A DNA stretch of 49,886 bases from Cyanobium sp. CACIAM 14 (GTDB lineage Bacteria > Cyanobacteriota > Cyanobacteriia > PCC-6307 > Cyanobiaceae): positions 1 through 49,886 of the forward strand of contig JMRP01000020.1 of the NCBI GenBank assembly GCA_000708525.1. Reading direction: 5' to 3'. The notes beneath the pieces were generated by a model that was given only the letters and a program-made list of their open reading frames with translations, made no database searches and was not told the DNA's origin. Each line of letters starts with the position of its first letter. Positions within the stretch are counted from its first letter, which is position 1. Of this stretch, positions 34,357-42,832 are shown in pieces. Position numbers and translations under genes: made by a program.

Positions 34357-35930
34357 GCCGACGACCGGACATGGGGGCGCTGAGCCGGCGTTGGTTCGGG
34401 TTCGCCCGCGAGGGACTCCCCCGGCGGTTCGGGCTCCGCTTCGCCCTGGCGGCGGCCGTCTGCCTGGCCGGGCCGATCCGGGCCGAGACCATGGAGGTCC
34501 AGCTGCTCCAGCTCAACGACGTCTACGAGATCGCCCCTACGCCCGGGGCCGACGGGGGCAGGGGCGGGCTGGCCAGGGTCGCGACCCTGCGCCAGCGCCT
34601 GAAGGCGCGCAACCCCCACACCCTCACGCTGCTGGCGGGCGATGCCCTGAGCCCCTCGGCCCTGGGCACGGCGAAGCTCAACGGCGAGCCTCTGGCCGGC
34701 CGGCAGATGGTGGCGGTGCTGAACCGCATGGGCCTGGATCTGGCCACCTTCGGCAACCACGAGTTCGATCTCAGCGAAGCCCAGTACCGCGAGCGTCTGA
34801 GGGAATCGAAGTTTCAGTGGCTCTCCAGCAACGTCACCGATGCCAGCGGCAGACCGTTTCCGGGGGTTCCCTCCTCGCGGCTGATGGCGCTGGAGGGGAA
34901 GGACGGTGGGCGGCTGCGGCTGGGAGTTCTGGGCGTCACCCTGGCGAGCAACCCCGCTACCTACGTGCGCTACGCCGATCCCCTGGAGGCCGCCCGCTCG
35001 GAGGCGGATCGCCTGCGCCGCCAGGGCGCCGACGTGGTCATCGGCCTCACCCACCTGTCGCTGGCGGAGGATCAGCGGCTGGCCGCCGCGGTGCCGGCGA
35101 TCGATCTGATCCTGGGGGGCCATGAGCACGAGAACGTGCAGCAGTGGCGCCTCCTGAGCCGTGCCCACCGGCCGGGGAGCTGCCCGGATCCGGGCACCCC
35201 GATCTTCAAGGCCGATGCCAATGCCGGCACGGTGTACGTGCTCACCCTGCGCTACGACACGGTCCGCCGCTGCCTCCACATCGGCGCGCTGCTCCAGCCG
35301 ATCACCGGCGCCCTTCCCGCTGACCCCGCCGTCCAGGCCGAGGTGGAGCAGTGGCAGCGGCAGGCGTTCGCGGGCTTCCGCGCCGAGGGCTTCGAGCCCG
35401 GGGCCATCGTCGCCACCACCGCCGTTCCGCTCGACGGCCGGGAGGCCAGCGTGCGCAACGGTCCCACCGCCCTCACCGAGGCGATCGCCGCCGCCATGCT
35501 GGCGGCGGTGGAGGGAGCCGAGCTGGCCGTGTTCAATGCCGGTGCCATTCGCATCGACGACGTGATCCCCCCCGGCCCGATCCGCCAGTACGACGTGATC
35601 CGGGTGCTGCCCTTCGGCGGCCAGGTCGTCGAGGTGGCGATCACCGGGGACCTGCTGGCGAAGGTGCTGGATCAGGGCAGGGCCAACCGGGGCTCGGGAG
35701 GCTTCCTGCAGACCGCCGGGGTGACGGGGGATGGGCAGGGCGGCTGGCGGATCGCCGGCCAGCCGCTGCAGCCCGCTCGCACCTACCGGATCGCCGTCAG
35801 CGACTTCATGATGACGGGCCGGGAACAGGGTCTGGGCCTCCTCGGCACGGCCAATGCTTCCATCCAGCGCCTCGGGAACCGGGGGGAGATCCGTCAGCAG
35901 CTGATCCGGTACTGGGGAGGAGGTCGCTGA
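34353..35930 (+). CDS. 5'-nucleotidase-family metallophosphatase
   Basis: A protein of about 525 aa from GTG 34353 (ATG 34371 is the alternative). After a signal peptide ([16 protein letters not shown], then ET) comes the metallophosphatase domain: [35 protein letters not shown] and LGGHEHE. Then the C-terminal nucleotide-binding domain with NAGAIR and [14 protein letters not shown]. The first ligand pair reads D-V-Y rather than D-x-H, a variant of the two-metal site. Likely hydrolyses nucleotides in the periplasm for phosphate or nucleoside scavenging. Confidence 0.9.
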   Translation: MSRRPDMGALSRRWFGFAREGLPRRFGLRFALAAAVCLAGPIRAETMEVQLLQLNDVYEIAPTPGADGGRGGLARVATLRQRLKARNPHTLTLLAGDALSPSALGTAKLNGEPLAGRQMVAVLNRMGLDLATFGNHEFDLSEAQYRERLRESKFQWLSSNVTDASGRPFPGVPSSRLMALEGKDGGRLRLGVLGVTLASNPATYVRYADPLEAARSEADRLRRQGADVVIGLTHLSLAEDQRLAAAVPAIDLILGGHEHENVQQWRLLSRAHRPGSCPDPGTPIFKADANAGTVYVLTLRYDTVRRCLHIGALLQPITGALPADPAVQAEVEQWQRQAFAGFRAEGFEPGAIVATTAVPLDGREASVRNGPTALTEAIAAAMLAAVEGAELAVFNAGAIRIDDVIPPGPIRQYDVIRVLPFGGQVVEVAITGDLLAKVLDQGRANRGSGGFLQTAGVTGDGQGGWRIAGQPLQPARTYRIAVSDFMMTGREQGLGLLGTANASIQRLGNRGEIRQQLIRYWGGGR

Positions 35931-35933
35931 GGT

Positions 35934-36413
35934 TCAGTCGCGGCCCCCATGGGCGTAGAGCGCCTGCAGGGTGGCGCTGGCCAGCACGTGGCCGGCCATG
36001 GCCGCCTGCACCTCGGGCGCAGTGGCCCCGGAGGGCAGCCCGAGGGTCCGATCGAGGGCGGTGAGGCTGAAGCAGTAGCGGTGGGCCCCGCCCGGGGGAG
36101 GCTTCGGACCGTGGTAGCCCCTGCGGCTGAAGCTGGTCACCCCCCAGCAGCTGCCGTGGCGAGCGCCATTCTCCAGCCTGGGAACGGGGGGGATCCCCTC
36201 CGGCAGGGCGTGCACGTCGGCCGGGATGTCGAACAGCACCCAGTGCACCCAGAGCCCCGCGGGGGCGTCGGGATCGTCGAGGATCAGCACGAACGATCGG
36301 GTTCCCGTGGGGATCTCGCTCCAGTGCAGGGCGGGCGAGAGATCCCTGCCCTCACCCGTGTGGATCCGCGGCATCCACTCGCCGTCCTGGAAGGCCGGAC
36401 TCTCCAGTCGCAT
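35934..36413 (-). CDS. YbhB/YbcL-family PEBP-like protein
   Basis: A 159-aa protein of the phosphatidylethanolamine-binding (Raf kinase inhibitor-like) family. It has the paired ligand-pocket blocks DDPDAPAGLWVHWVLFDIP and GGAHRYCFSLTALD, and the usual opening with SPALHW. No signal peptide. Role in bacteria unknown. It converges on the 5'-nucleotidase gene with 3 bases between. Confidence 0.92.
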   Translation of the reverse strand: MRLESPAFQDGEWMPRIHTGEGRDLSPALHWSEIPTGTRSFVLILDDPDAPAGLWVHWVLFDIPADVHALPEGIPPVPRLENGARHGSCWGVTSFSRRGYHGPKPPPGGAHRYCFSLTALDRTLGLPSGATAPEVQAAMAGHVLASATLQALYAHGGRD

Positions 36414-36442
36414 CGCCGTCTCCGGTCTCGGGCTTCGGGGCC

Positions 36443-36655
36443 TCAGTCGATGCGGCCCGGCGGGGACTGCACACCGGCGGCGGCCTCGAGTTCCGCTTCG
36501 GTCAGCAGGTCGTCGTCGCTGTTCTCGTCGCTGTCGTCGCCGATGGACGACGAAGGCTCACCGGTGAGTTCCGCAGCATGGTCCTCGAGCGTCCGTTGCG
36601 GCGCCACTGGGTCGTCCGCGTCGTCCTCCAGGGTCCGTGGGGGGTAGAGCGTCAT
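36443..36655 (-). CDS. Small acidic hypothetical protein
   Basis: A 70-aa protein from ATG 36655 with many Asp, Glu and Ser residues, including a run of acidic residues in its middle (DDSDENSDDDLLTEAELEAA). Two copies of a short RTLED motif precede it. It is probably disordered and may act as a binding tail. No family recognised. It lies 29 bases upstream of the PEBP gene on the same strand, suggesting co-transcription. Confidence 0.5.
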   Translation of the reverse strand: MTLYPPRTLEDDADDPVAPQRTLEDHAAELTGEPSSSIGDDSDENSDDDLLTEAELEAAAGVQSPPGRID

Positions 36656-36766
36656 GGTGGTCGCCCGGAGCAGGGTCCGAGCGGGAGCATCTGAAAGAAC
36701 CGTATCGGCGATCACAGCGACGGCGGCTGTGCTGTGCAGATGTGATGCACTCGCCCCGGCTGCACT

Positions 36767-37483
36767 GTGGCTAGCAAAGGGGAAGAATCCGGGGGGCGCG
36801 TGAGCCGCACGACCATCCGTGAGCACGAGGTGAGCGTCGCGTCGGCCGGGGCCGAGCTGGCCGGCCTTCTCACACTGCCGCAACCGGCACAGGGCCTGGT
36901 GCTGTTCGCCCATGGCAGCGGCAGCAGCCGTTTCAGCCACCGCAACCGCTCCGTGGCCGCCGTGCTGGTTCAGGCGGGCCTGGCCACGCTGCTGTTCGAT
37001 CTGCTCACAGCCGCCGAGGAGCGCATCGACGCGGTCGACCGTTCGCTGCGCTTCGACATCCCCCTGCTGAGCCGGCGCCTGGTCGGGGCCATCGACTGGG
37101 CGGGCCGCCATGAGGAGCTGGCAACTCTGCCCATCGGCCTGTTCGGTGCCAGCACCGGCGCCGCGGCGGCCCTGGCAGCGGCGGCGGCAAGGCCGGAGCC
37201 GGTGGCGGCCGTGGTGTCGCGCGGCGGACGGCCGGATCTGGCTCACCTGGCCCTGAGCGAAGTGCGCTGCCCCACGCTTCTGCTCGTCGGCGGTCAGGAC
37301 TTCGAGGTGCTCGCCCTGAACCGCCAGGCCGCCCAGCAGCTCCATGCCCCCCATGCCCTGCGGGTGGTGCCGGGGGCCAGCCATCTGTTCGAGGAGCCCG
37401 GGGCCCTGGAGCAGGTGGCCCATGAGGCCCGCGACTGGTTCCTCCGGCACCTGGCGGGGGAGCAGTCCCCGGCGGCCTCCTGA
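36767..37483 (+). CDS. Dienelactone-hydrolase-like alpha/beta hydrolase
   Basis: A protein of up to 238 aa from GTG 36767; GTG 36800 is an alternative. LVLFAHGSGSSRFSHRN, then GLFGASTGAAAAL with nucleophile Ser, LLLVGGQDFEVLALN with the acid, and PGASHLFEEPGAL with the His make a full triad. Such proteins are often fused to or next to phosphoribosyltransferases, as here (24 bases downstream). The substrate is unknown. The pair is likely one operon. Confidence 0.9.
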   Translation: MASKGEESGGRVSRTTIREHEVSVASAGAELAGLLTLPQPAQGLVLFAHGSGSSRFSHRNRSVAAVLVQAGLATLLFDLLTAAEERIDAVDRSLRFDIPLLSRRLVGAIDWAGRHEELATLPIGLFGASTGAAAALAAAAARPEPVAAVVSRGGRPDLAHLALSEVRCPTLLLVGGQDFEVLALNRQAAQQLHAPHALRVVPGASHLFEEPGALEQVAHEARDWFLRHLAGEQSPAAS

Positions 37484-37507
37484 GTCCTCCCTCTCTCCCT
37501 CTCCGCC

Positions 37508-38167
37508 ATGGCCCACCGACCCCCGCTCTGGACCAACCGCCATCAGGCCGGCCTCGCGCTGGCGGAGGCCTTCGCCGATCGCCAGGGCCGCGGCGGCGAC
37601 ACCACCCTGCTGGCCCTGCCCAGAGGCGGGGTGCCGGTGGCGGCGGCGATGGCCGCACGCCTGGGGCTGCCGCTGGCCACCTGGTCGGTGCGCAAGGTCG
37701 CCGATCCCTCCTGGCCGGAGCTGGCGATCGGTGCCGTCGCCGGTGGTGGAGTTGTCGTCTGGCGGGATGGGGAGAGTGCGCGCCGCCGGGCCACCACGGC
37801 CACGATGCACGGCTGGCTGCGGGCCCAGGAGCAGGAGCTGCAGCGCCGGCAGCAGCTCTTCGGCGATCCCCCAGGCGAGCGGCTTCGCGGCCGTCACCTG
37901 ATCGTGGTGGATGACGGCATCGCCACCGGCATGACCGTACAGGCCGCCCTGATTTCCCTGCGCAAGGTCCAGCCCGCCTCCCTCGCTCTGGCGGTGCCGG
38001 TGGTGGATCGGGAGGTGGCCGGCGAACTGAGCCGGCTGGTGGATCGCCTGGAGGCCCTGGCCGTGGTGGACGATCTTCAGGCCGTGGGCCTGTGGTACGA
38101 GCACTTCGAGCAGCTCCGGGACGAGGAGGTGCTCGCCCTGCTGCACCCCGCCGGTTTGCCGAACTGA
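37508..38167 (+). CDS. Phosphoribosyltransferase-family protein
   Basis: A 219-aa protein with the PRPP-binding motif LIVVDDGIATGMTVQAAL and the early block TTLLALPRGGVPVAAAMAARL. These proteins form a standalone group, often beside dienelactone-hydrolase-like genes, whose reaction is unknown; a base-transfer or regulatory role is possible. Length and motifs are normal. A strong hairpin lies about 100 bases after the stop. Confidence 0.9.
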   Translation: MAHRPPLWTNRHQAGLALAEAFADRQGRGGDTTLLALPRGGVPVAAAMAARLGLPLATWSVRKVADPSWPELAIGAVAGGGVVVWRDGESARRRATTATMHGWLRAQEQELQRRQQLFGDPPGERLRGRHLIVVDDGIATGMTVQAALISLRKVQPASLALAVPVVDREVAGELSRLVDRLEALAVVDDLQAVGLWYEHFEQLRDEEVLALLHPAGLPN

Positions 38168-38268
38168 GCGGCCGGCCTGCCGTACTGACAGCGGCCCCGA
38201 CCGGCGTTATTCATGAATCAGAGACCACGACCCGGGCCGTGCGAGCCGAGGGCCCGGCAACCGGTCCA

Positions 38269-38292
38269 AGGGCGCCCGACACGGGGCGCCCT
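38269..38292 (+). terminator. GC-rich hairpin after the phosphoribosyltransferase gene
   Basis: AGGGCGCCC (38269-38277) is exactly inverted at 38284-38292 with a six-base loop. It is placed as a terminator for the hydrolase-phosphoribosyltransferase operon, but without a T tract. Confidence 0.45.
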
Positions 38293-38352
38293 CCCTCATG
38301 GAGCCCTCTCCAGCGGCCTGGGGTCCTGTCCTGCGGATCGGAGATGGCGCGG

Positions 38353-38697
38353 ATGGAGAAGCAACCCGTGGAATCGGCCCTCGCCGCCCTGCGGCGCCGC
38401 CTGCAGCAGCACTCCCCCCTGGAGGACCTGGGCCCGCTGTTCGCTCCACAGGCAGGGGGCGGTTCAGCCCCGCCAGGCCCACCAGGGACGGCGTCTCGGC
38501 CGGCCGTGGCTGCCGTCACAGAGGGGGTAGCGGCCGGAGCGGCCGCAGCCGCAGACCATGACGGTGGCCGGTGCCTCCAGCCGCAGCTCATGGGAGACGC
38601 GGCCGGTGCCGAGGTGGGCGCCATCGCAGAACCAGCCGTGGCGGCTCCGGCCGCAGCTGCAGAGATGGTGGACCCCGGCCTGCAGCCGGAGGGCTGA
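38353..38697 (+). CDS. Possible small protein antisense to the CDGSH gene
   Basis: ATG 38353 follows a GGAG at 9 bases and opens 114 codons. The first 35 residues (MEKQPVESALAALRRRLQQH, then PLEDLGPLF) look protein-like and helical. From about 38464 the frame runs antisense through the CDGSH gene and becomes Ala/Pro/Gly-rich. Either the gene lost its natural stop or only the first part has meaning. Weak call. Confidence 0.25.
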   Translation: MEKQPVESALAALRRRLQQHSPLEDLGPLFAPQAGGGSAPPGPPGTASRPAVAAVTEGVAAGAAAAADHDGGRCLQPQLMGDAAGAEVGAIAEPAVAAPAAAAEMVDPGLQPEG

Positions 38698-38730
38698 TGG
38701 ACCGGCTGGCGCTCCCTCGGCGTCCTCCAT
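38464..38730 (-). CDS. CDGSH iron-sulfur protein (double domain)
   Basis: An 88-aa protein with two CDGSH-type motifs: CSCGRSRHGWFCDGAH and CGCGRSGRYPLCDGSH. Each has the three-Cys-one-His ligands of a [2Fe-2S] cluster like mitoNEET. The bacterial tandem type is monomeric and soluble, with redox or Fe-S transfer roles proposed. ATG 38730 is used; the open frame upstream runs into the structured RNA-like region and is not homologous. Confidence 0.88.
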   Translation of the reverse strand: MEDAEGAPAGPSALRLQAGVHHLCSCGRSRHGWFCDGAHLGTGRVSHELRLEAPATVMVCGCGRSGRYPLCDGSHGRPRRRPWWAWRG

Positions 38731-38893
38731 GGCGGGTGTCGTGGTGCGGGCGGTGGGTTCCCTCCAGTGTGGGTCGCCCCGCCGGTACGGGAAGACGGTC
38801 GCCTGACCGGGGGAATCCGTACGCCATCGCGCCGCCATGGCCGCCGGATCGGCATAAGTTGAACTTGAGGGGGAGGGACCTCTTAAGGCCTTC

Positions 38894-39155
38894 CTCTCAG
38901 GGGTCCGCCGGGTAGGTCGCCCGGCCTCGAGAAGGGAGGTGATGCGGTTGGAAACAGGCCCAACGTGGCACCGGATGGATGTCACACCGGATGGTCGAGT
39001 GAGCCATACGCCGCGTCGATCACGCTGAGGTGCGAATCCTGGGCTGCATAACCCAGGCTGGGGCGGCGGGCGATGAGGTCAAGCCCTGAGCGTCTCTCAT
39101 CTGAGCCCTGCGCCCCGAAGGAATCCCGGCAGTCGCAGCTGCCGGGATTTCCTTT
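38894..39155 (+). ncRNA. Candidate structured non-coding RNA
   Basis: About 260 bases with no supported gene, packed with hairpins: 38907-38912/38920-38925, a GGTT/GGCC stem with loop GGAAACA (38946-38960), GTGGCA/TGTCAC (38965-38985), CCTGGG/CCCAGG (39038-39057), a long GC stem (39060-39116) and a terminal hairpin. TTGAAC at 38859 with CTTAAG 17 bases on is a weak promoter. From memory, GGAAACA loops mark the cyanobacterial Yfr2 RNAs, but only one copy is seen, so identity is open. A 28-codon frame (ATG 38942) overlaps GGGAGG but is too close to it. Confidence 0.45.
39118..39155 (+). terminator. Strong hairpin ending the RNA candidate, possibly bidirectional
   Basis: CCCGGCAG (39125-39132) pairs with CTGCCGGG (39139-39146) around a six-base loop; AAGGAAT and ATTTCCTT extend the stem with one bulge. 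The T-rich tail ATTTCCTTT gives a plausible intrinsic terminator for plus-strand RNA. It also sits just past the minus-strand stop of the cytochrome gene. Confidence 0.65.
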
Positions 39156-39168
39156 GCGGGCCGGCGGA

Positions 39169-39699
39169 TCAGCCGGCCCTCCTGAGGTGCTCCAAGAGCT
39201 GGCGGGGCCAGTCGCCCGGACGGTCTCCCTGTCGGAGGCGCAGGCTCAGCATCGAGCGCGCCAGAGGCAGGCCGCCGCGTGCCAGCACGGCGCCCAGGTG
39301 CCACAGCACCGCCAGGGCGATCGCCAGCCAGGCCAGCAGATGCAGCCCGTAGACCCCGTGCTGGAGCTGGCCATCCCGCAGCCAGTCCTCCTCCATCAGC
39401 TTGCCGCTGATCAGGGCCACCGCCAGCGCCCCCAGGGCGACGGCATTGGCGGGTTGGTGAAGGCGCCGCCGCCCCAGGCTGATGGCATACAGCGCGAACA
39501 GCAGCGCCAGCGGCCAGAGCAGCACCCCGAGAGTCCCGTGGATGTCGATCCAGTTTCCGCCCGGGGTCCAGGGAAGCCGGCCCCAGCGGCCGTCATAGCG
39601 GCTGTAGATCAGCAGGCCGCTCAGCCAGGCCAGCGGCACCAGCAGGGCCGTGGCCCCGTGCAGGGCCCGCAGCAGGGAGGGTTGGTAGGGACGGGCCAT
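39169..39699 (-). CDS. Cytochrome b561-type membrane protein
   Basis: A 176-aa protein with four predicted helices and conserved histidines for haem: LLRALHGATALLVPLAWLSG, WIDIHGTLGVLLWPLALLF, and GVYGLHLLAWLAIALAVLWHLG. The layout fits the bacterial di-haem b561 / Ni-Fe-hydrogenase cytochrome b subunit superfamily, which passes electrons across the membrane. Partner unknown; the FAD oxidoreductase directly upstream on the same strand is a natural candidate. ATG 39699 is preferred over the 5-codon longer form. Confidence 0.85.
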   Translation of the reverse strand: MARPYQPSLLRALHGATALLVPLAWLSGLLIYSRYDGRWGRLPWTPGGNWIDIHGTLGVLLWPLALLFALYAISLGRRRLHQPANAVALGALAVALISGKLMEEDWLRDGQLQHGVYGLHLLAWLAIALAVLWHLGAVLARGGLPLARSMLSLRLRQGDRPGDWPRQLLEHLRRAG

Positions 39700-39780
39700 G
39701 TGGGAGCGGCGCACAGCGCGAACGCCCGTTGTAGCGTCGGCCCGGTTCCCCGTTGGAGCCCTTTGGCAGCGGAGCGCCGT

Positions 39781-41502
39781 TCAGTGCCTGCCTGCGGGCC
39801 GCCAGATGAAGCCTTCGCCCCAGCGGATCCAGGGATCGAGCACGTAGAGCACCCGGGCCAGGATCTGATCGAGCAGCGTCGCGTCGGCCGGCCGGCCGTA
39901 GGGCCGGTAGCCGGGCGGCATCAGCGCCGCCACCTCCCGTGGGTTCAGCGCCGCCAGCGGCCTCTGGCGGGCCAGGGCCAGCGCGGAGGCGATCGCCAGG
40001 CCCTGGCCGACGGAGATGTTCAGTTCGATGATGCGGCCGGCCCCCACGCCCAGCCCGCCGAAGCCGCCTGCGGGGCCGAGCACCGCCAGGTTGTCCAGCT
40101 CCGCGGGCAGCGTGTGGCGGTAGCCGAAGTTGAAGGTGGGCCGGAGGGTGGCCAGGTCTTCGGCGAGCCCGCCGCGGTAGTCGAGGGCGTAGGTGAAGGT
40201 GCCCAGCGCCTCCTCGCGGGGAACGCCGCCCTCCAGCATCCGTGTGGCGCTGAGCACCTCGACCGGATGGGCGATCTGGTCGGCGCTGCGCACGTAGAGC
40301 TCGGGCATCCAGCGCACCGCCGTGGCGCCGTTGTCACGGAAGAACCGCTCCACCTCCCCGGCGATGGGACGCATCCAGCTCAGGGGTCGATCTCCGCCCG
40401 CCAGCACGGCACGGTTCTGCTGGGCATCGTTGCGCAGCAGCAGGGCATTGACGCTGAGCCGGCCCGGCAGGACGGCGACGTTGGCGGCATCGAGACGGGC
40501 GGAGCCGCGCCGCAGGCCCGGGGCCAGATGTTCCTGCCCATGGAAGGCGATGGCGAGCGCCGGGCTTCGCTGGTCGCAGCTGTCGGGCGTGAAGGCCCGG
40601 CAGACCCGCGGCTGGCCGGTGGCGTCCAGCAGGTCCATGCGCAGGCGCCGTGGGTCGTTGCGGTACTCCGGCCACAGCCGCAGCCAGCGCCGGGCTTCCC
40701 CGTCACGGGGGTGGAGGAGGCGGCGGGTGAGCCGGGTCTCGAGCTGCTGCAGGCCCTCCACCGTGAACCCCTCCAGCTCGAAGATCCATCCCAGGGAGAG
40801 GCTCTCCCTGGCCAGCGGTCCGGCTCCCAGCCCCGGCTGGAACGCCACGCCGGCCGCATGGGCCAGCACGCCGCCGAGGCTCGCATCCACGAACAGGTCG
40901 GCACCGAGCGTCCCGTGGGTGCGGCTGTCCAGCGTGCAGAGGCGCCGTCCCTCCCGCTGGGCGCCACGGATCGCCGCCTGGGAGAGCACGGTGATGCCGG
41001 CCTGATCCAGCGCCTGCCGGAAGGCTGCCGAGGCGCGGGCCGGATCGATGGCGATGCGCTCCACCCCGGTGAGTCGCAGGAAGCGCCGGTACAGCTCCGA
41101 CGACGGCGCCAGCGGCGGCAACAGGTCCAGCAGATCGGGCGGCATCTGATTGCGATCCAGATAGGCCAGACCGGCCCGGCCGATGGTGCCGCCCAGGGGC
41201 TGGTCGCCGGCGGCCTCGCTGAGCAGGGCCAGCCGCGGGCGGTGCCGGCCCGCCAGACCCGGCAGCCGCCGCCGCAGTTCGAGGGCGGTCATCACCCCGG
41301 CGGGCTCATCCCCCACCACGATCACGTCGAAATGCCGCTGCCCCCGTTGGGCGCAGGGCCGCAGCCGCGGCGACGCCCCATGGGCCTCCACCGGCGCCTG
41401 CTCGTGGAGCACCTTGGGCACCGGCTTCGGTGCCCCCGCCGGCAGGACCAGCGCCAGCACCAGGCCCCAGCCGAAGGGGCCCAGACGGCGGTTCCTCAGC
41501 AC
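39781..41502 (-). CDS. FAD-dependent oxidoreductase
   Basis: A 573-aa protein with a hydrophobic N-terminus (GWGLVLALVLPAGAP) that may be a signal, then an FAD Rossmann motif (FDVIVVGDEPAGVMTALEL) in which the second glycine is replaced (GDEPAG). The middle has DLFVDASLGGVLAHAAGV, like the FAD-dependent group of PF12831, and the C-terminal end has LAVLGPAGGFGGLGVGAGRI for the second FAD contact. Substrate unknown. It ends 82 bases upstream of the b561-type gene, which could be its electron partner. Confidence 0.85.
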   Translation of the reverse strand: MLRNRRLGPFGWGLVLALVLPAGAPKPVPKVLHEQAPVEAHGASPRLRPCAQRGQRHFDVIVVGDEPAGVMTALELRRRLPGLAGRHRPRLALLSEAAGDQPLGGTIGRAGLAYLDRNQMPPDLLDLLPPLAPSSELYRRFLRLTGVERIAIDPARASAAFRQALDQAGITVLSQAAIRGAQREGRRLCTLDSRTHGTLGADLFVDASLGGVLAHAAGVAFQPGLGAGPLARESLSLGWIFELEGFTVEGLQQLETRLTRRLLHPRDGEARRWLRLWPEYRNDPRRLRMDLLDATGQPRVCRAFTPDSCDQRSPALAIAFHGQEHLAPGLRRGSARLDAANVAVLPGRLSVNALLLRNDAQQNRAVLAGGDRPLSWMRPIAGEVERFFRDNGATAVRWMPELYVRSADQIAHPVEVLSATRMLEGGVPREEALGTFTYALDYRGGLAEDLATLRPTFNFGYRHTLPAELDNLAVLGPAGGFGGLGVGAGRIIELNISVGQGLAIASALALARQRPLAALNPREVAALMPPGYRPYGRPADATLLDQILARVLYVLDPWIRWGEGFIWRPAGRH

Positions 41503-41564
41503 GGCCCCCCCGCGGCGGCCCGGATGGGCGAAGCTGACCAGCCACAGGAGCAGGAGGCGGGGGG

Positions 41565-42716
41565 ATGGGTCTGGGACGGTCGGGGCCGGGGGGGCGCGGC
41601 TGGCGGCGGCTGGGGCTGCTGCTGGCGGCGACGGGCCTGGGGCTGGGGTGGGCTCCCCCCGGCCTGGCGCGGATCCCCGAGGACCGCCTGGGGGTGTGGC
41701 TCACCACCGTGGACAGCGAGGTGCTCAGCGATCCGGCGGAGGCCGAGCGCGCCCTGGGCTTCCTGAGCCGCAACGGCTTCCGTCGCGCCGCCGTTCCCCT
41801 GCTCACCGGCGGCGCCACCACCTGGCCGGTGCAGCCCCAGCGGAATCCCCTGGGGATTCCCCTGGACAGCCGCATCGGGGGAGGCTCCGTGGCGCCGTTG
41901 CTCACGGAGCTGCGCCGCCGCGGCCTCCACACCGTGGGCTGGTTCGAGTTCGGGCTGATGGCCCCGGCGGGGGCGCCCTGGCTGCGGGGCCGGGAGCACC
42001 TGCTGCTGGCCCGGGCGGACGGCAGCACGCTCTGGCGTGAAAGTCCGGCTCTGGAGCGGGTGTGGCTCAATCCCGCCCTGCCGGAGGTGCAGGCCCTGCT
42101 GAGCGATCTGGTGGTGGATGCCTGCCGCTCCCTGCCGCTGGATGCGATCCAGTTCGACGATCACCTGGGCTATCCCTCCGACTTCGGCTACGACCCTGCC
42201 ACCCTGACCCTCTGGCGCCGGACCGGCGCCGGCGCGGCGGATCCCAGCCCCGAGCCCCAGGCAGCCGCCTGGCTGGCCTGGCGCTCGCGCAGCGTCACCG
42301 CCCTGCTCGAGCGGATCCGCGGGGCCATGGCCGCGGCCTGCCCGGAGGTGAAGCTGTCGGTGGCTCCCAATCCCCAGCCGTTCTCCTACCGGAGCTATCT
42401 GGCCGACTGGTCGGACTGGGTGGCCCGGGGGCTGGTGGATGAGGTGGTGGTGCAGATCTACCGCTGGGACCGCCGCGGCGTCGAGAGCGAACTGGCGGAT
42501 CCCTCTCTGGCCCTGGCGCGGGGGAGGGTGCCCGTGCGCATCGGCCTGCTGGCGGGGCTGCGGGGTCGGCCGAAGGAGACCGGACTGCTCCGGCGCGAGC
42601 TCGACCTGGTGCGGGCCGAGGGACTCGACGGGGTCGATCTGTTCTTCTACGAGTCGGCGAAGGACCATTTCCCGCTCCAGCCGGCGGCGGACCAGGACCC
42701 GGCCCCCCGCCGCTGA
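41565..42716 (+). CDS. GHL10-type glycoside hydrolase-like protein
   Basis: A 383-aa protein with a signal peptide (LGLLLAATGLGLGWAPPGLA). LGVWLTTVDSEVLSDPAEAE begins a TIM-barrel; WFEFGLMAPAGAPW, WLNPALPEVQALL and IQFDDHLGYPSDFGYDP are the strand-end blocks of the glycosyl-hydrolase-like 10 family (PF02638). The acidic FDDH pair probably lies in the active site. Likely exported to act on envelope or surface polysaccharide. Transcribed divergently from the FAD oxidoreductase. Confidence 0.88.
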   Translation: MGLGRSGPGGRGWRRLGLLLAATGLGLGWAPPGLARIPEDRLGVWLTTVDSEVLSDPAEAERALGFLSRNGFRRAAVPLLTGGATTWPVQPQRNPLGIPLDSRIGGGSVAPLLTELRRRGLHTVGWFEFGLMAPAGAPWLRGREHLLLARADGSTLWRESPALERVWLNPALPEVQALLSDLVVDACRSLPLDAIQFDDHLGYPSDFGYDPATLTLWRRTGAGAADPSPEPQAAAWLAWRSRSVTALLERIRGAMAAACPEVKLSVAPNPQPFSYRSYLADWSDWVARGLVDEVVVQIYRWDRRGVESELADPSLALARGRVPVRIGLLAGLRGRPKETGLLRRELDLVRAEGLDGVDLFFYESAKDHFPLQPAADQDPAPRR

Positions 42717-42832
42717 CGGCCAGCCGCTCGTGCAGGACCCGGTGTTCCCCGGCTGTCCGAAGATGAGGGTGGCGTCCTGTCTCCTGCCACCTGCCTCCTG
42801 CCTCGGCGACCACAAGCGAGGCCGAGCCACCC

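Noticed and set aside
39020-39057. tRNA T-loop-like sequence (GGTGCGAATCC) in the structured region, considered as tRNA or tmRNA
   Set aside because: No matching acceptor or anticodon arm, no CCA, no tmRNA tag frame; one base differs from the T-loop core.
39073-41766. 897-codon plus-strand frame opposite the cytochrome and FAD oxidoreductase genes
   Set aside because: Crosses two opposite-strand genes and a terminator hairpin; composition is that of a GC-rich shadow frame.
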